This document shows positions 52,902 through 60,743 of a stretch of 64,000 nt of DNA, one piece after another (within the stretch, counting starts at the first letter, position 1; every line of letters begins with the position of its first letter). The notes under the pieces are model-generated. The model ran no database searches. It saw nothing but the letters and a program-made list of their open reading frames with translations, and was not told the origin of the DNA. Position numbers and translations under genes: made by a program. Origin of the DNA: Burkholderiales bacterium (lineage in GTDB: Bacteria; Pseudomonadota; Gammaproteobacteria; Burkholderiales; Nitrosomonadaceae); NCBI GenBank assembly GCA_024235795.1, contig JACKLR010000003.1:248001-312000 (forward strand), given 5' to 3'.

Positions 52902-53456
52902 TCAAGATCCTTTGGTGTCAATTCCTCGATGTATCTTCTGGCGTGTCGGAATTGGAGCAAGCGGCCCATGCGAATGGCTATGGTTATGGCCGTGGTCGTG
53001 GTCGTGGTCGTGATCACCATGATGGTGATGCCCACCAGCACTATAGGCTCCAGATTCCGGTTCGAACTGCGCATCTTCTTCGACAACTGTAGCGCCCAGT
53101 CCTTCCAGCATTTCTTTCAACACACTGTCTTGGTTGATACGCAAAAAACCATCGGCTACCTGTGTCATCGTATGGCGGTTTCCAAGATGAAATGCGCAAC
53201 GCAAGAGGTCATGTGGTGTATTGCAAGTGATACGGTAGGTTGGTTCATTTGCGGAAACAATCTGAACAACTCGTCCATCATCACTGCTAAGCAGGTCATT
53301 ATTACGTAGCACAGTGCCTCTTTGGGTAAAAATGGCCACTTCCTCTCCTGACGCCAATGCAGTACGCAGCCGGCTATTTTCACGTAACTCATAAGGGAGC
53401 ACCAGTTGGGCATAAATCGAATCAGTATGTGCCACTTTAGCATTCAATATAAGCAT
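52902..53456 (-). CDS. ureE: Urease accessory protein UreE (nickel carrier)
   Basis: A 184-residue nickel metallochaperone. Core AFHLGNRHTMTQV with the conserved Ni-binding His is typical. The C-terminal ~40 residues are extremely His/Asp-rich (GGHHHHGDHDHDHDHGHNHSH), a Ni-storage tail. Separated from the ureDABCFG operon by the porin and placed ahead of a metal ABC transporter, instead of between ureC and ureF. This makes it the first gene of its own operon. Confidence 0.95.
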   Translation of the reverse strand: MLILNAKVAHTDSIYAQLVLPYELRENSRLRTALASGEEVAIFTQRGTVLRNNDLLSSDDGRVVQIVSANEPTYRITCNTPHDLLRCAFHLGNRHTMTQVADGFLRINQDSVLKEMLEGLGATVVEEDAQFEPESGAYSAGGHHHHGDHDHDHDHGHNHSHSHGPLAPIPTRQKIHRGIDTKGS

Positions 53457-53912
53457 TAATATTCCTTTCGGTTTAAGAAGAATTTCAAGATATTAGTGAC
53501 ATTTAAAACAAAGCTTTGTGTTGATGTTGTTAAACAGTCATCAAAACAAAAAATAAGTCGTACGGTTTATATAAACAGGCGTAAGCAGGTAATTGTCAAA
53601 TTTCAATGGACTCAAAAAATAAAATGGTAGAAAATTTATTACGATTCAGAATGCTGGATTTCTTCTGCAATAAAGTTAAACCATCTCGTTAATTTTTTGA
53701 ATTTTTTTCTGTGCGAAAGACTCCCGGATATATAAAATTAAAATAACCGACGGCTGAAAGTAGCTTTTAAGTCTCAAAAAACCTCTTTTTTACACCTTAA
53801 TCAGTGTATTCCAAGTTTTAATCGATTAGGAATTCATAAAAAAGACTGACGCCGAGCATTTTTCTCAAGCTGATCAGATTCTGGTTTAAAGAGCGTGCCG
53901 CGTTTCTATCGC
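53457..53912. other. Gap upstream of ureE
   Basis: About 455 bp with the ureE promoter side and the region after uspA; AT-rich. No NikR dyad found. It includes the small ORF listed separately at 53818. Confidence 0.4.
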
Positions 53913-53916
53913 TCAT
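53818..53916 (-). CDS. Possible micro-ORF overlapping uspA stop (32 aa)
   Basis: MSDRNAARSLNQNLISLRKM... begins in an ATGA overlap with the uspA stop and ends after 32 codons. No recognised family. It may be a chance ORF or the truncated start of a former gene; only the overlap supports it. Confidence 0.25.
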   Translation of the reverse strand: MSDRNAARSLNQNLISLRKMLGVSLFYEFLID

Positions 53917-54362
53917 GATTCCTCTTTAGGAATGACCAGCACCGGCTGCTTGGCCAGTCTTAACACTTTCTGCACGGTGCTGCCAATAAATAAATTCCCC
54001 AGTGCGCCACGGCCCTGCCCGGTCATCACAATCATATCAATCGCATGGTCATCAGCATATTTGCATATTTCTGATGCAACATCTTCATTGCTAATCACCA
54101 CATCAGTATTCACCTGCTTACCGGAAAAATTTTGATTCGCAATAGCATCGAGTTCCTCTTTCGTTCGTTTCAAGACGTCATCGCGATATTCCTGAACAGC
54201 ATTTGGGTTGGGCATTTGTTTTAATAGATCAGGCGGCACGTCTCCAGTCTGGACAACGCTCAGAATGGTAATCTGATTTCCTTGCATTTTGGAAGCGTAA
54301 GTTAATGCAGCAAATGAAACAGTTGAAAAATCTGTAGTCACTAATATTTTTTGAGATTCCAT
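53913..54362 (-). CDS. Universal stress protein (UspA family)
   Basis: A 149-residue single-domain UspA protein (starting MESQKILVTTDFS). ATP-binding motif G-x2-G-x9-G-S/T is present as GQGRGALGNLFIGST, so it is the nucleotide-binding type. A start at 54371 is also possible. Role in stress survival is general; last cargo gene before the right att site. Confidence 0.88.
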   Translation of the reverse strand: MESQKILVTTDFSTVSFAALTYASKMQGNQITILSVVQTGDVPPDLLKQMPNPNAVQEYRDDVLKRTKEELDAIANQNFSGKQVNTDVVISNEDVASEICKYADDHAIDMIVMTGQGRGALGNLFIGSTVQKVLRLAKQPVLVIPKEES

Positions 54363-54371
54363 ATGACCCAA

Positions 54372-54972
54372 TCCTTATTAACAAGTTGAAAATTGTGCTC
54401 TCGAAATCAAACAACTTCTATATAAATTCCTTCTTTAAGGATAATTGTGCAACCTTAGTACACATTTAGCCGCACAAATAACGGCTATATACATATCAAA
54501 GCTTCATTTATGCTGGTACAAATTTCTAAATAGCTGGACTACCTTGTATTCTTCCATAAAGATAACAGATCATAAAAATAACCTATCATGCCAACGCAGC
54601 TTACGTAACCGTTTTATGAATCTCAATAGTAAACTCCATCTGATGTAATACTGTCAAGATTTTATAAAATAAAATCAATCTAATGACATTATTGTAATAC
54701 GATTTAAAAATTTGATTTATATGTAAATGATTAAGAAGTAACAACTTGGTTTTCTGTGATTGCTATAGAGGTAATGGGCGCTCAATTTTTCAACTATAAG
54801 TCTAGCAGCAGCTCTAAATAGTCTGTTTTTGACGTAAGGTTGGTTTGGAGTAGCCAAACAAATTTAAAAAAAGATTCTAAAAAATCTATATGTGACAATT
54901 CTGCCAGTCGTGCACGTGCTTTAGCGAGCATTGGCGGGCGTAAATTGAATAAAAATAGCCGGTTAAAAATAC
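54372..54972. other. Non-coding stretch before the right attachment site
   Basis: About 600 bp, AT-rich, with no supported gene. Open frames crossing it (through 54794-55132) run through the tRNA-derived repeat and look spurious. Confidence 0.4.
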
Positions 54973-55017
54973 CTGTTAATCCGCAGGTCCCAGGTTCGAG
55001 CCCTGGTCGGGGAGCCA
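54973..55017 (+). repeat. Right attachment site (tRNA-Asn 3' duplicate)
   Basis: Forty-five bases identical to 21820-21864, ending at CCA. The D-arm and acceptor 5' half are absent, so this is no functional tRNA. It marks the right end of the island. Confidence 0.93.
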
Positions 55018-55040
55018 ACCAAATTGAAGCTTTATCAGAC

Positions 55041-55433
55041 TCAGCAGTATTCCCCCGAATTCGCAACGTGATCAAATCGTGACATCGGCATGACTTTGCT
55101 GTCACGTGTCGACTCAATTCTGGATGCAGCAAACGCCAGATTATCGGTTACAAACTTGGCGTAACGATCCACCATATTCCTCGACTTCCAGCCGCCCAGG
55201 TCTTTCAGTTCATCGCAGCTTGTACCAGCCTGCCGATGCCAAGAAGCCCAGGTATGCCGTAAATCATGAAAGCAGAAATCTTCAATGCCTGCTTTTTTAA
55301 GTGTGTTTCCCCAAGCCGTATTGGTTAAGTATCAACGGATAGGGTTGCCGCGATAGTTGAAACAGTATTGTTGATACTTGCCGACCTGTTCCGTTAATAC
55401 AGTGATTGCATCCTTATTCAATGGAGCAGGACT
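55041..55433 (-). pseudogene. Decayed 3' end of a second integrase
   Basis: Reads as the C-terminal ~110 residues of a tyrosine recombinase related to the one at 21934: YCFNYRGNPIR-stop-YLTNTAWGN, then HDLRHTWASWHRQAG, LGGWKSRNMVDRYAKF. An in-frame TGA (55332-55334) replaces a Trp codon of the relative, and the 5' two-thirds are missing. It lies 23 bp right of the att copy, in the same relation as the intact integrase to attL. Confidence 0.9.
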
Positions 55434-55708
55434 TGGGGTCGCTAATGAAGAAAATAAGAACTACTTTTGGGACTATTGTTCACAAAAACAGAAATTATTA
55501 ATTATGGACCTGACACCTCCATTGCTGCCGACGGGGGCATAAGGGATTAAATGTAATTTTTATCTTAACCAACCCATCTTTTCTATCTTGATTTTCATTT
55601 CTATTGTATAGACAATAATTGTCATTGGTGATATCGCTGCCTTTTAGTTTTAAAAGCAGTTTTCGTCCAAAAATTTCCAATAAATTAGACATTTACAAGA
55701 AGGAACAA

Positions 55709-57073
55709 ATGGACTCGCCAAAACAGCAATTGCAGCAATTTTCATCAAATATTCCACCTGTTCAGGTTACGCTAAAGCAGGCTTTCTGGTATTGGTTAAA
55801 ACTGGGATTTATCAGTTTTGGTGGTCCGGCTGGACAAATCGCCATCATGCATCAGGATTTGGTCGAACGTAAACGCTGGATTTCGGAGCGCCGTTTTCTC
55901 CATGCGCTTAACTATTGCATGATGCTTCCTGGTCCTGAAGCGCAGCAGCTTGCAGTCTATATCGGCTGGTTAATGCACCGGACATGGGGTGGAATCATCG
56001 CGGGGTTATTGTTCGTCTTGCCTTCCCTGTTTATCTTGATTGCCCTTTCGTGGGTCTATATCGCCTTTGGCGATGTTTCCCTGGTTGCGGGACTGTTTTA
56101 TGGCATAAAACCAGCAGTAACCGCGATTGTGGTACAGGCAGCTTATCGCCTCGGCTCACGCACACTCAAAAATAACTGGTTATGGGCTATTGCGGCTGCT
56201 TCGTTTGTTGCGATCTTTACGTTAAATATTCCTTTTCCTGTTATCGTCGCCAGTGCGGCGTTGATCGGTTATGTTGGCGGACGAATCATGCCGGAAAGCT
56301 TCAAAACGGGTGGCGGCCATAAGGGAACAAACATATCTTATGGCGCTTCACTGATTGATGACCATACTGCGAAACCGGAACACGCACATTTCTCATGGTC
56401 GCGGCTACTCATCGTGATAACTACAGGTGGGGTATTGTGGTCACTACCCATGGCGTTACTGACTATCAATTACGGGTGGGATCATACGCTGACTCAAATG
56501 GGATGGTTTTTCACCAAAGCTGCTTTGCTGACTTTCGGGGGAGCCTATGCTGTATTGCCCTACATTTATCAAGGTGCTGTCGGGTTTTATGGCTGGCTCA
56601 CACCGACGCAAATGATTGATGGCTTGGCACTTGGTGAAGCTACACCTGGCCCGCTGATTATGGTGGTAGCTTTCGTGGCTTTCATCGGTGGATATGTTAA
56701 AGCGCTGTTCGGGCCGGATATGTTGTTTCTGGCGGGCACCGTTGCAGCCGTGCTGGTTGTATGGTTTACATTCTTGCCATCATTTATTTTTATCCTTGCG
56801 GGAGGGCCGCTGGTTGAATCTACCCATAACGACTTAAAATTCACAGCGCCGCTGACAGCAATCTCGGTTGCTGTGGTTGGCGTCATTATCAATCTGGCCT
56901 TATTCTTCGGATACCATGTTCTATGGCCTCAAGGTTTTTCCGGAAACTTCGACTGGATATCAGCGATTATTGCGCTAATGGCGCTTATCGCGTTGTTTCG
57001 CTTTAAACGAAATGTCATTGAAGTCATAGCGGTTTGTGCGATTGCTGGCCTTTTCCTGGAAATTTTCATCTGA
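55709..57073 (+). CDS. chrA: Chromate transporter ChrA
   Basis: A 454-residue inner-membrane protein of the long (two-domain) CHR family, which exports chromate. Each half starts with a conserved motif: LGFISFGGPAGQIAIMHQDLV (residues ~35-55) and FGGAYAVLPYIYQGAV (~275-290); LPGPEAQQLA and ATPGPLIMV are also typical. ATG 55709 follows AAGGA; the upstream in-frame Met at 55619 lacks one. It may belong to the second (right-hand) element or be core. Confidence 0.92.
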   Translation: MDSPKQQLQQFSSNIPPVQVTLKQAFWYWLKLGFISFGGPAGQIAIMHQDLVERKRWISERRFLHALNYCMMLPGPEAQQLAVYIGWLMHRTWGGIIAGLLFVLPSLFILIALSWVYIAFGDVSLVAGLFYGIKPAVTAIVVQAAYRLGSRTLKNNWLWAIAAASFVAIFTLNIPFPVIVASAALIGYVGGRIMPESFKTGGGHKGTNISYGASLIDDHTAKPEHAHFSWSRLLIVITTGGVLWSLPMALLTINYGWDHTLTQMGWFFTKAALLTFGGAYAVLPYIYQGAVGFYGWLTPTQMIDGLALGEATPGPLIMVVAFVAFIGGYVKALFGPDMLFLAGTVAAVLVVWFTFLPSFIFILAGGPLVESTHNDLKFTAPLTAISVAVVGVIINLALFFGYHVLWPQGFSGNFDWISAIIALMALIALFRFKRNVIEVIAVCAIAGLFLEIFI

Positions 57074-57209
57074 ACTACTACCGGCCTGGCGCAGGTGGGT
57101 TCCCGAGAATGGCTGGAAGCCGTTAATCTTTGTCTGAGTGCTGTTCCAAATACTGCAGTATGTCCACCTGAAAGCGGAGGTTTAAGACCAAGAAGCATAA
57201 CAATAAATT

Positions 57210-57959
57210 TCAAAAGTCTGCCGACACAATCCATTTATGGATAGTATCTGCCAGCCAGTCTGGTTGGTCTAGCGGCAAATCATGGCCAGCGGTATCATGC
57301 TGTACATACTTTGTATGCAAAGCCTGCGCCAGTTTAACGCTACAGCGGTAATCGACCAATCTATCCTTCCTGCTGGCAACCACAAGCACAGGTTGTTTTA
57401 GGCAGGGGGTAAAAGCAAACTTGATGGCAGCCATGCACTGATTTCTTGCATTTGCAAATGAAACCGGATTTTGCCGTTGCCACTTTTGCCACATAGCAAG
57501 CAATGCGGCGTCGTTACCATGTTTATTTGACGTCAGTGCCAGAATATCACCCTCCCGTTGCATCGGTGAATGAAAAAGCATTTTTACTAGATATGGCCAG
57601 GCCAGCAATCGCAAGCGGTGATAACTCGGAGATAATTGTCCAATACTGGAGTTGATCACAACTGCGGCTTCGATTTCTTCCGGGTATCGTGTCATCCAGT
57701 CGACGGCAATCATGCCACCCATGGAGATCGCAATCAGTTTGAGTTTTTGACGAATGGCAATTTGTTTACGCAGCGCTTCAGTCATGCCGGAAACTGTATT
57801 AGGGCTGTTCAAGTGATTGAGGCGACCATTTCCAGGAATGTCTGGTGTGATAATGTCTGCACCGGGAAAACGCTGCTGAAATAGAGTCGGAAATATGCCC
57901 CAGTGCCTTGCATCGCGCAGCAAGCCACGTATCAATACAAATTTTGCATTATTTTTCAT
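57210..57959 (-). CDS. Alpha/beta hydrolase
   Basis: A 249-residue alpha/beta-hydrolase. Nucleophile elbow AISMGG (Ser; first Gly of GxSxG is Ala), Asp in ASRKDRLVD and His in DTAGHDLPLDQ make a plausible triad. Start 57959 overlaps the upstream carboxypeptidase gene by 11 bp, implying one transcript. Substrate unknown. Confidence 0.8.
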   Translation of the reverse strand: MKNNAKFVLIRGLLRDARHWGIFPTLFQQRFPGADIITPDIPGNGRLNHLNSPNTVSGMTEALRKQIAIRQKLKLIAISMGGMIAVDWMTRYPEEIEAAVVINSSIGQLSPSYHRLRLLAWPYLVKMLFHSPMQREGDILALTSNKHGNDAALLAMWQKWQRQNPVSFANARNQCMAAIKFAFTPCLKQPVLVVASRKDRLVDYRCSVKLAQALHTKYVQHDTAGHDLPLDQPDWLADTIHKWIVSADF

Positions 57960-58974
57960 ACCACAGAGCGAGTGCAAGTTTTTCCATTTCAGGCGATTGG
58001 CTTTTATTGAGCCAATTTTCATACGACAAAGTCGCATGCAGCAAAAAATCCAGCAGGATAAGATGGCTTCTTAATACCCGTCTAAGACGATGCGGTTTCA
58101 TTGGGTGGTAGAGTCCCAATAATTGCCTGATTTGAATTGGATTTTTTCGTACCCAACGCCAGGATCCCATTTCCAGCGTTAATGGTAAAAATGTATTGCC
58201 ACGCTCTAGTGATTGCAAATAAAGGAAATCCCATAAGTCACCGTGAACCAGATAGTGTTTTGATTGCGGCTCAAACAGATATTCCTGATTCGGATAGGTC
58301 TGCATAAAAAGCTTTCGCAGATAATAGACCTCCTTGATGTGCCTGATTGGCTCAAGCCGGCTTCGTGCATACGGAAACCAGATCTGATTGCGGTAACCAA
58401 AACCCGAATGACAGTCAAGCACAATACTAAACGGCGCGGGAAAAACCTCCCGTGTAATGAAATCGCACAGCGCCTGCGCTTCCGGTTGCATGGGCATACC
58501 CGATTTTCCACGATACCATGGCAGCAACGGCGAAATCCGGTGCCCGCCACCGAGCCAAATTGTTTTTTCCTGACTGTCGATTGGCGCATTGCGCATCAGA
58601 TCGATGCCTTGCCCATTGGATCGCGTGTTGTTGTACATGCCGACCGGATTGACCAGTGGCAAAATATGGATGCGTACTCTTTGCATGAGATCGAGGGTAA
58701 CCTGGTCCCATTCCAGGCGTTCAAGCAATCCCTCCATAAACGTAACCACCACTTGCGTACCGATACGTTCCAGCCCATGAATACCCGCTACAAATGTGAT
58801 ACATGGCACATCCTGGACAAGATTGCCCAGACTCAGCGCGTATATCGGCAACAAATCATCTTCGCAAGGTACATAACATAGCACCTTGCTGGACAAATGC
58901 GCTGAATTACTCCATTTGGTAATCGTCTCAATATGTTTCAGTTCCGGGAGTTGCCTGGATGTCGAATAGGCCAT
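57949..58974 (-). CDS. M14-family zinc carboxypeptidase-like protein
   Basis: A 341-residue M14-type metallopeptidase. Zn ligands HxxE in AGIHGLERIG and His in VLDCHSGFGYR, catalytic Glu in TLEMGSWRW. No signal peptide, so cytoplasmic. It may trim peptides or peptidoglycan fragments; the subfamily is not certain. Operon with the alpha/beta hydrolase. Confidence 0.82.
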   Translation of the reverse strand: MAYSTSRQLPELKHIETITKWSNSAHLSSKVLCYVPCEDDLLPIYALSLGNLVQDVPCITFVAGIHGLERIGTQVVVTFMEGLLERLEWDQVTLDLMQRVRIHILPLVNPVGMYNNTRSNGQGIDLMRNAPIDSQEKTIWLGGGHRISPLLPWYRGKSGMPMQPEAQALCDFITREVFPAPFSIVLDCHSGFGYRNQIWFPYARSRLEPIRHIKEVYYLRKLFMQTYPNQEYLFEPQSKHYLVHGDLWDFLYLQSLERGNTFLPLTLEMGSWRWVRKNPIQIRQLLGLYHPMKPHRLRRVLRSHLILLDFLLHATLSYENWLNKSQSPEMEKLALALWYEK

Positions 58975-59414
58975 GTAGTTTTTGTTAGCCTAAAGTCTGT
59001 AAAAAAAGTATCGGAAAATCATTATTTTTTCATCATACCATTCATGAATGTAGACTTCATTGTTCACAAAAATGTCATCAAAATTTAATATTCAGACATC
59101 TTGTCAGGAAGGTCTTTACACAGGTAGTCACAAGTAAGTAAGCAAGAATGAATTTGAACTGGCAGGATTAAAGTCGCTGAACATAGAGAGCTAATTTGAC
59201 TTTGGTTACTCGCCCTATGTTTCTTCAAATAAAAAGCCATCCTGAATGCCATGCCCGGAAAAGGAGACATTCTCATCAGACAAGATACGGATCGATTATG
59301 GCAGACCAAAAAATACCGGCATCATTTATTGTCTAATATTTAGATGGCAGTACACTATCAGCTTGCAGGTTTTACGAGACAGAATCAGCAAAATCGGCTG
59401 TATCGCTTCGTTAC
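58975..59414. other. Intergenic gap
   Basis: About 440 bp between the carboxypeptidase start and the 3' end of the secreted unknown gene. No supported gene, terminator or operator seen. Confidence 0.4.
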
Positions 59415-60023
59415 TTATTTCTTTGGCGAACAAATGTTGTTTAACAGCGTAATGGCAGAAATTCGTTTTTCCTGAGGCCCCCGCCTCGCCTGATCATATA
59501 CTTCGTCAATATATAATACGTTTTCTTTAATACGAGCGTGTACAGTGTATGCGTCGAAACCGAAATCTGCGCCGAAATTAATCCAGTCGAGCGGTATGGT
59601 AAATTCCACGCCGCGGTTTATGCGTCTGACGCTAAAGCCGGCGTGTTCGTTGTTTATTCCAGATTTTTTGAATGTTATTGATGTTAACTGTTTTTCCGGG
59701 TGGAGTCCGCCCTCATAAACCTGTATTGATTCTTTTGTTTCTTTGTTTAACGAGATAATCAGTGCATACGTTTTTTCATGCAGAATATTTAACAATATAT
59801 AATCGCTATTTTTCCCGCTAACCCGCTCACCTTTGGTTTGCACCTGGAATATCAGGTGATTATCTTCAGATACATCAGTGGTTACACGCAAAATATCCAG
59901 CTCGGGTGGCAGGGAATTATCCATAAACGAAATAATGATGCGAGGGTCGGCTTCAATTTGCATCGCGGACACAGGCGCGGTTATCAAGAAAAACGACACA
60001 ATCAGCATGAAGGTCTTTTTCAT
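59415..60023 (-). CDS. Secreted protein of unknown function (202 aa)
   Basis: N-terminal signal peptide (MKKTFMLIVSFFLITAPVSA), so periplasmic. The mature part is predicted beta-rich and not recognised. The gene is two bases after the SCO-like gene, so co-transcribed and possibly linked with metal (copper) handling by context only. Confidence 0.65.
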   Translation of the reverse strand: MKKTFMLIVSFFLITAPVSAMQIEADPRIIISFMDNSLPPELDILRVTTDVSEDNHLIFQVQTKGERVSGKNSDYILLNILHEKTYALIISLNKETKESIQVYEGGLHPEKQLTSITFKKSGINNEHAGFSVRRINRGVEFTIPLDWINFGADFGFDAYTVHARIKENVLYIDEVYDQARRGPQEKRISAITLLNNICSPKK

Positions 60024-60025
60024 GA

Positions 60026-60616
60026 TTAAAATAACTCCCTGCTTTCATGAAACAGTTTCGCTACGCTGGCAGCATCTTTAACTGCATCGAACATGACCTT
60101 GATTCTGCCTTCAGGGTCAATTAAAAACGCTGTTGTACTATGATCAACCTGATAATGTTCCATATTACCTTCGTTCTTGGTTAAGAAGGACGCTTCGACA
60201 CCGAATGTAGCCTTAAATCGCTCCAGTTCTTCATCTTCGAAGCGAAGATAGGATATGTCCGAACCAAACCGCTCTGTGTAGTTTGCTAACGCGGCTTCGC
60301 TGTCTCTATCGGGATCGATTGAAACAAATGTGCCGTTTAGTTTGATTTGTTCGGCATTAGCAGCGTCAATCAGCATGGCTAAATTCCCAAGTGAAGTTGG
60401 GCAGATATCCTTGCAGCGGGTAAATCCGAAAACCACCAGTTGCCATTGCACATTTTCGTTTGCATGCGCATGTTTTAATTGCGCAATGGTTTCAGCTTGA
60501 AGCGGCACGGGACGCGGCAAAACTAATGGCGCAGCGGTTACACTGTTTTGTATCAGCAATAACGCACTCGCAGCGACAACAAAGGTATAACACTTTTGAA
60601 AAAACCGATTTTTCAA
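60026..60616 (-). CDS. SCO1/SenC/PrrC family copper chaperone
   Basis: A 196-residue periplasmic thioredoxin-fold protein with signal peptide (~1-28). Copper-binding motif CKDIC (CxxxC) with distal His in YQVDHSTTAFLIDPEGRI. Family members deliver copper to the CuA site of cytochrome oxidase. It precedes the secreted unknown gene and follows the beta-propeller gene on the same strand, but the 127-bp gap to the latter is wide. Confidence 0.88.
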   Translation of the reverse strand: MKNRFFQKCYTFVVAASALLLIQNSVTAAPLVLPRPVPLQAETIAQLKHAHANENVQWQLVVFGFTRCKDICPTSLGNLAMLIDAANAEQIKLNGTFVSIDPDRDSEAALANYTERFGSDISYLRFEDEELERFKATFGVEASFLTKNEGNMEHYQVDHSTTAFLIDPEGRIKVMFDAVKDAASVAKLFHESRELF

Positions 60617-60743
60617 TTGAGTATCTCCTTATCGATCATTTTAGTCGTGGTTTATTATAGCGTTTAAACGACCCACCGTTTTTGCCAATGAACTGAAATT
60701 CACCGGGAAATAGGATGGGCCGGAAAAAACGGTTTTCTAGCGA

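Larger units (their letters stand above)
21820..55017. mobile_element. tRNA-Asn genomic island (33.2 kb), integrative and mobilizable, carrying urease/nickel cargo
   Basis: Bounded by the 45-bp direct repeats. It contains an integrase and an excisionase-like gene at the tRNA end, an RP4-like oriT with traK/traJ/traI, IncP-type regulators, toxin-antitoxin and addiction-like genes, and the urea/nickel cargo. It has no type IV secretion genes, so it is mobilizable rather than self-transmissible. Three IS-related disruptions (ISAs1, IS21, traL truncation) suggest partial decay; current mobility is uncertain. Confidence 0.88.

Noticed and set aside
52929..53309. Plus-strand ORFs opposite ureE
   Set aside because: They are shadows of the His-rich ureE tail (runs of Val/Met from repeated CAT/GAT codons read in antisense).
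54973..55017. A second tRNA-Asn gene
   Set aside because: Only the 3' 45 bp are present; the acceptor 5' strand and D-arm are absent, so it is an attachment-site copy.
54794..55132. Open frames on both strands crossing the right tRNA repeat
   Set aside because: They translate the tRNA-derived att sequence (giving RPGLEPGTCG and similar), which is non-coding; such ORFs are common artefacts next to tRNA repeats.
59085..59309. 75-codon minus-strand ORF
   Set aside because: No ribosome-binding site, odd composition (many Cys/Met), no family resemblance; likely chance.
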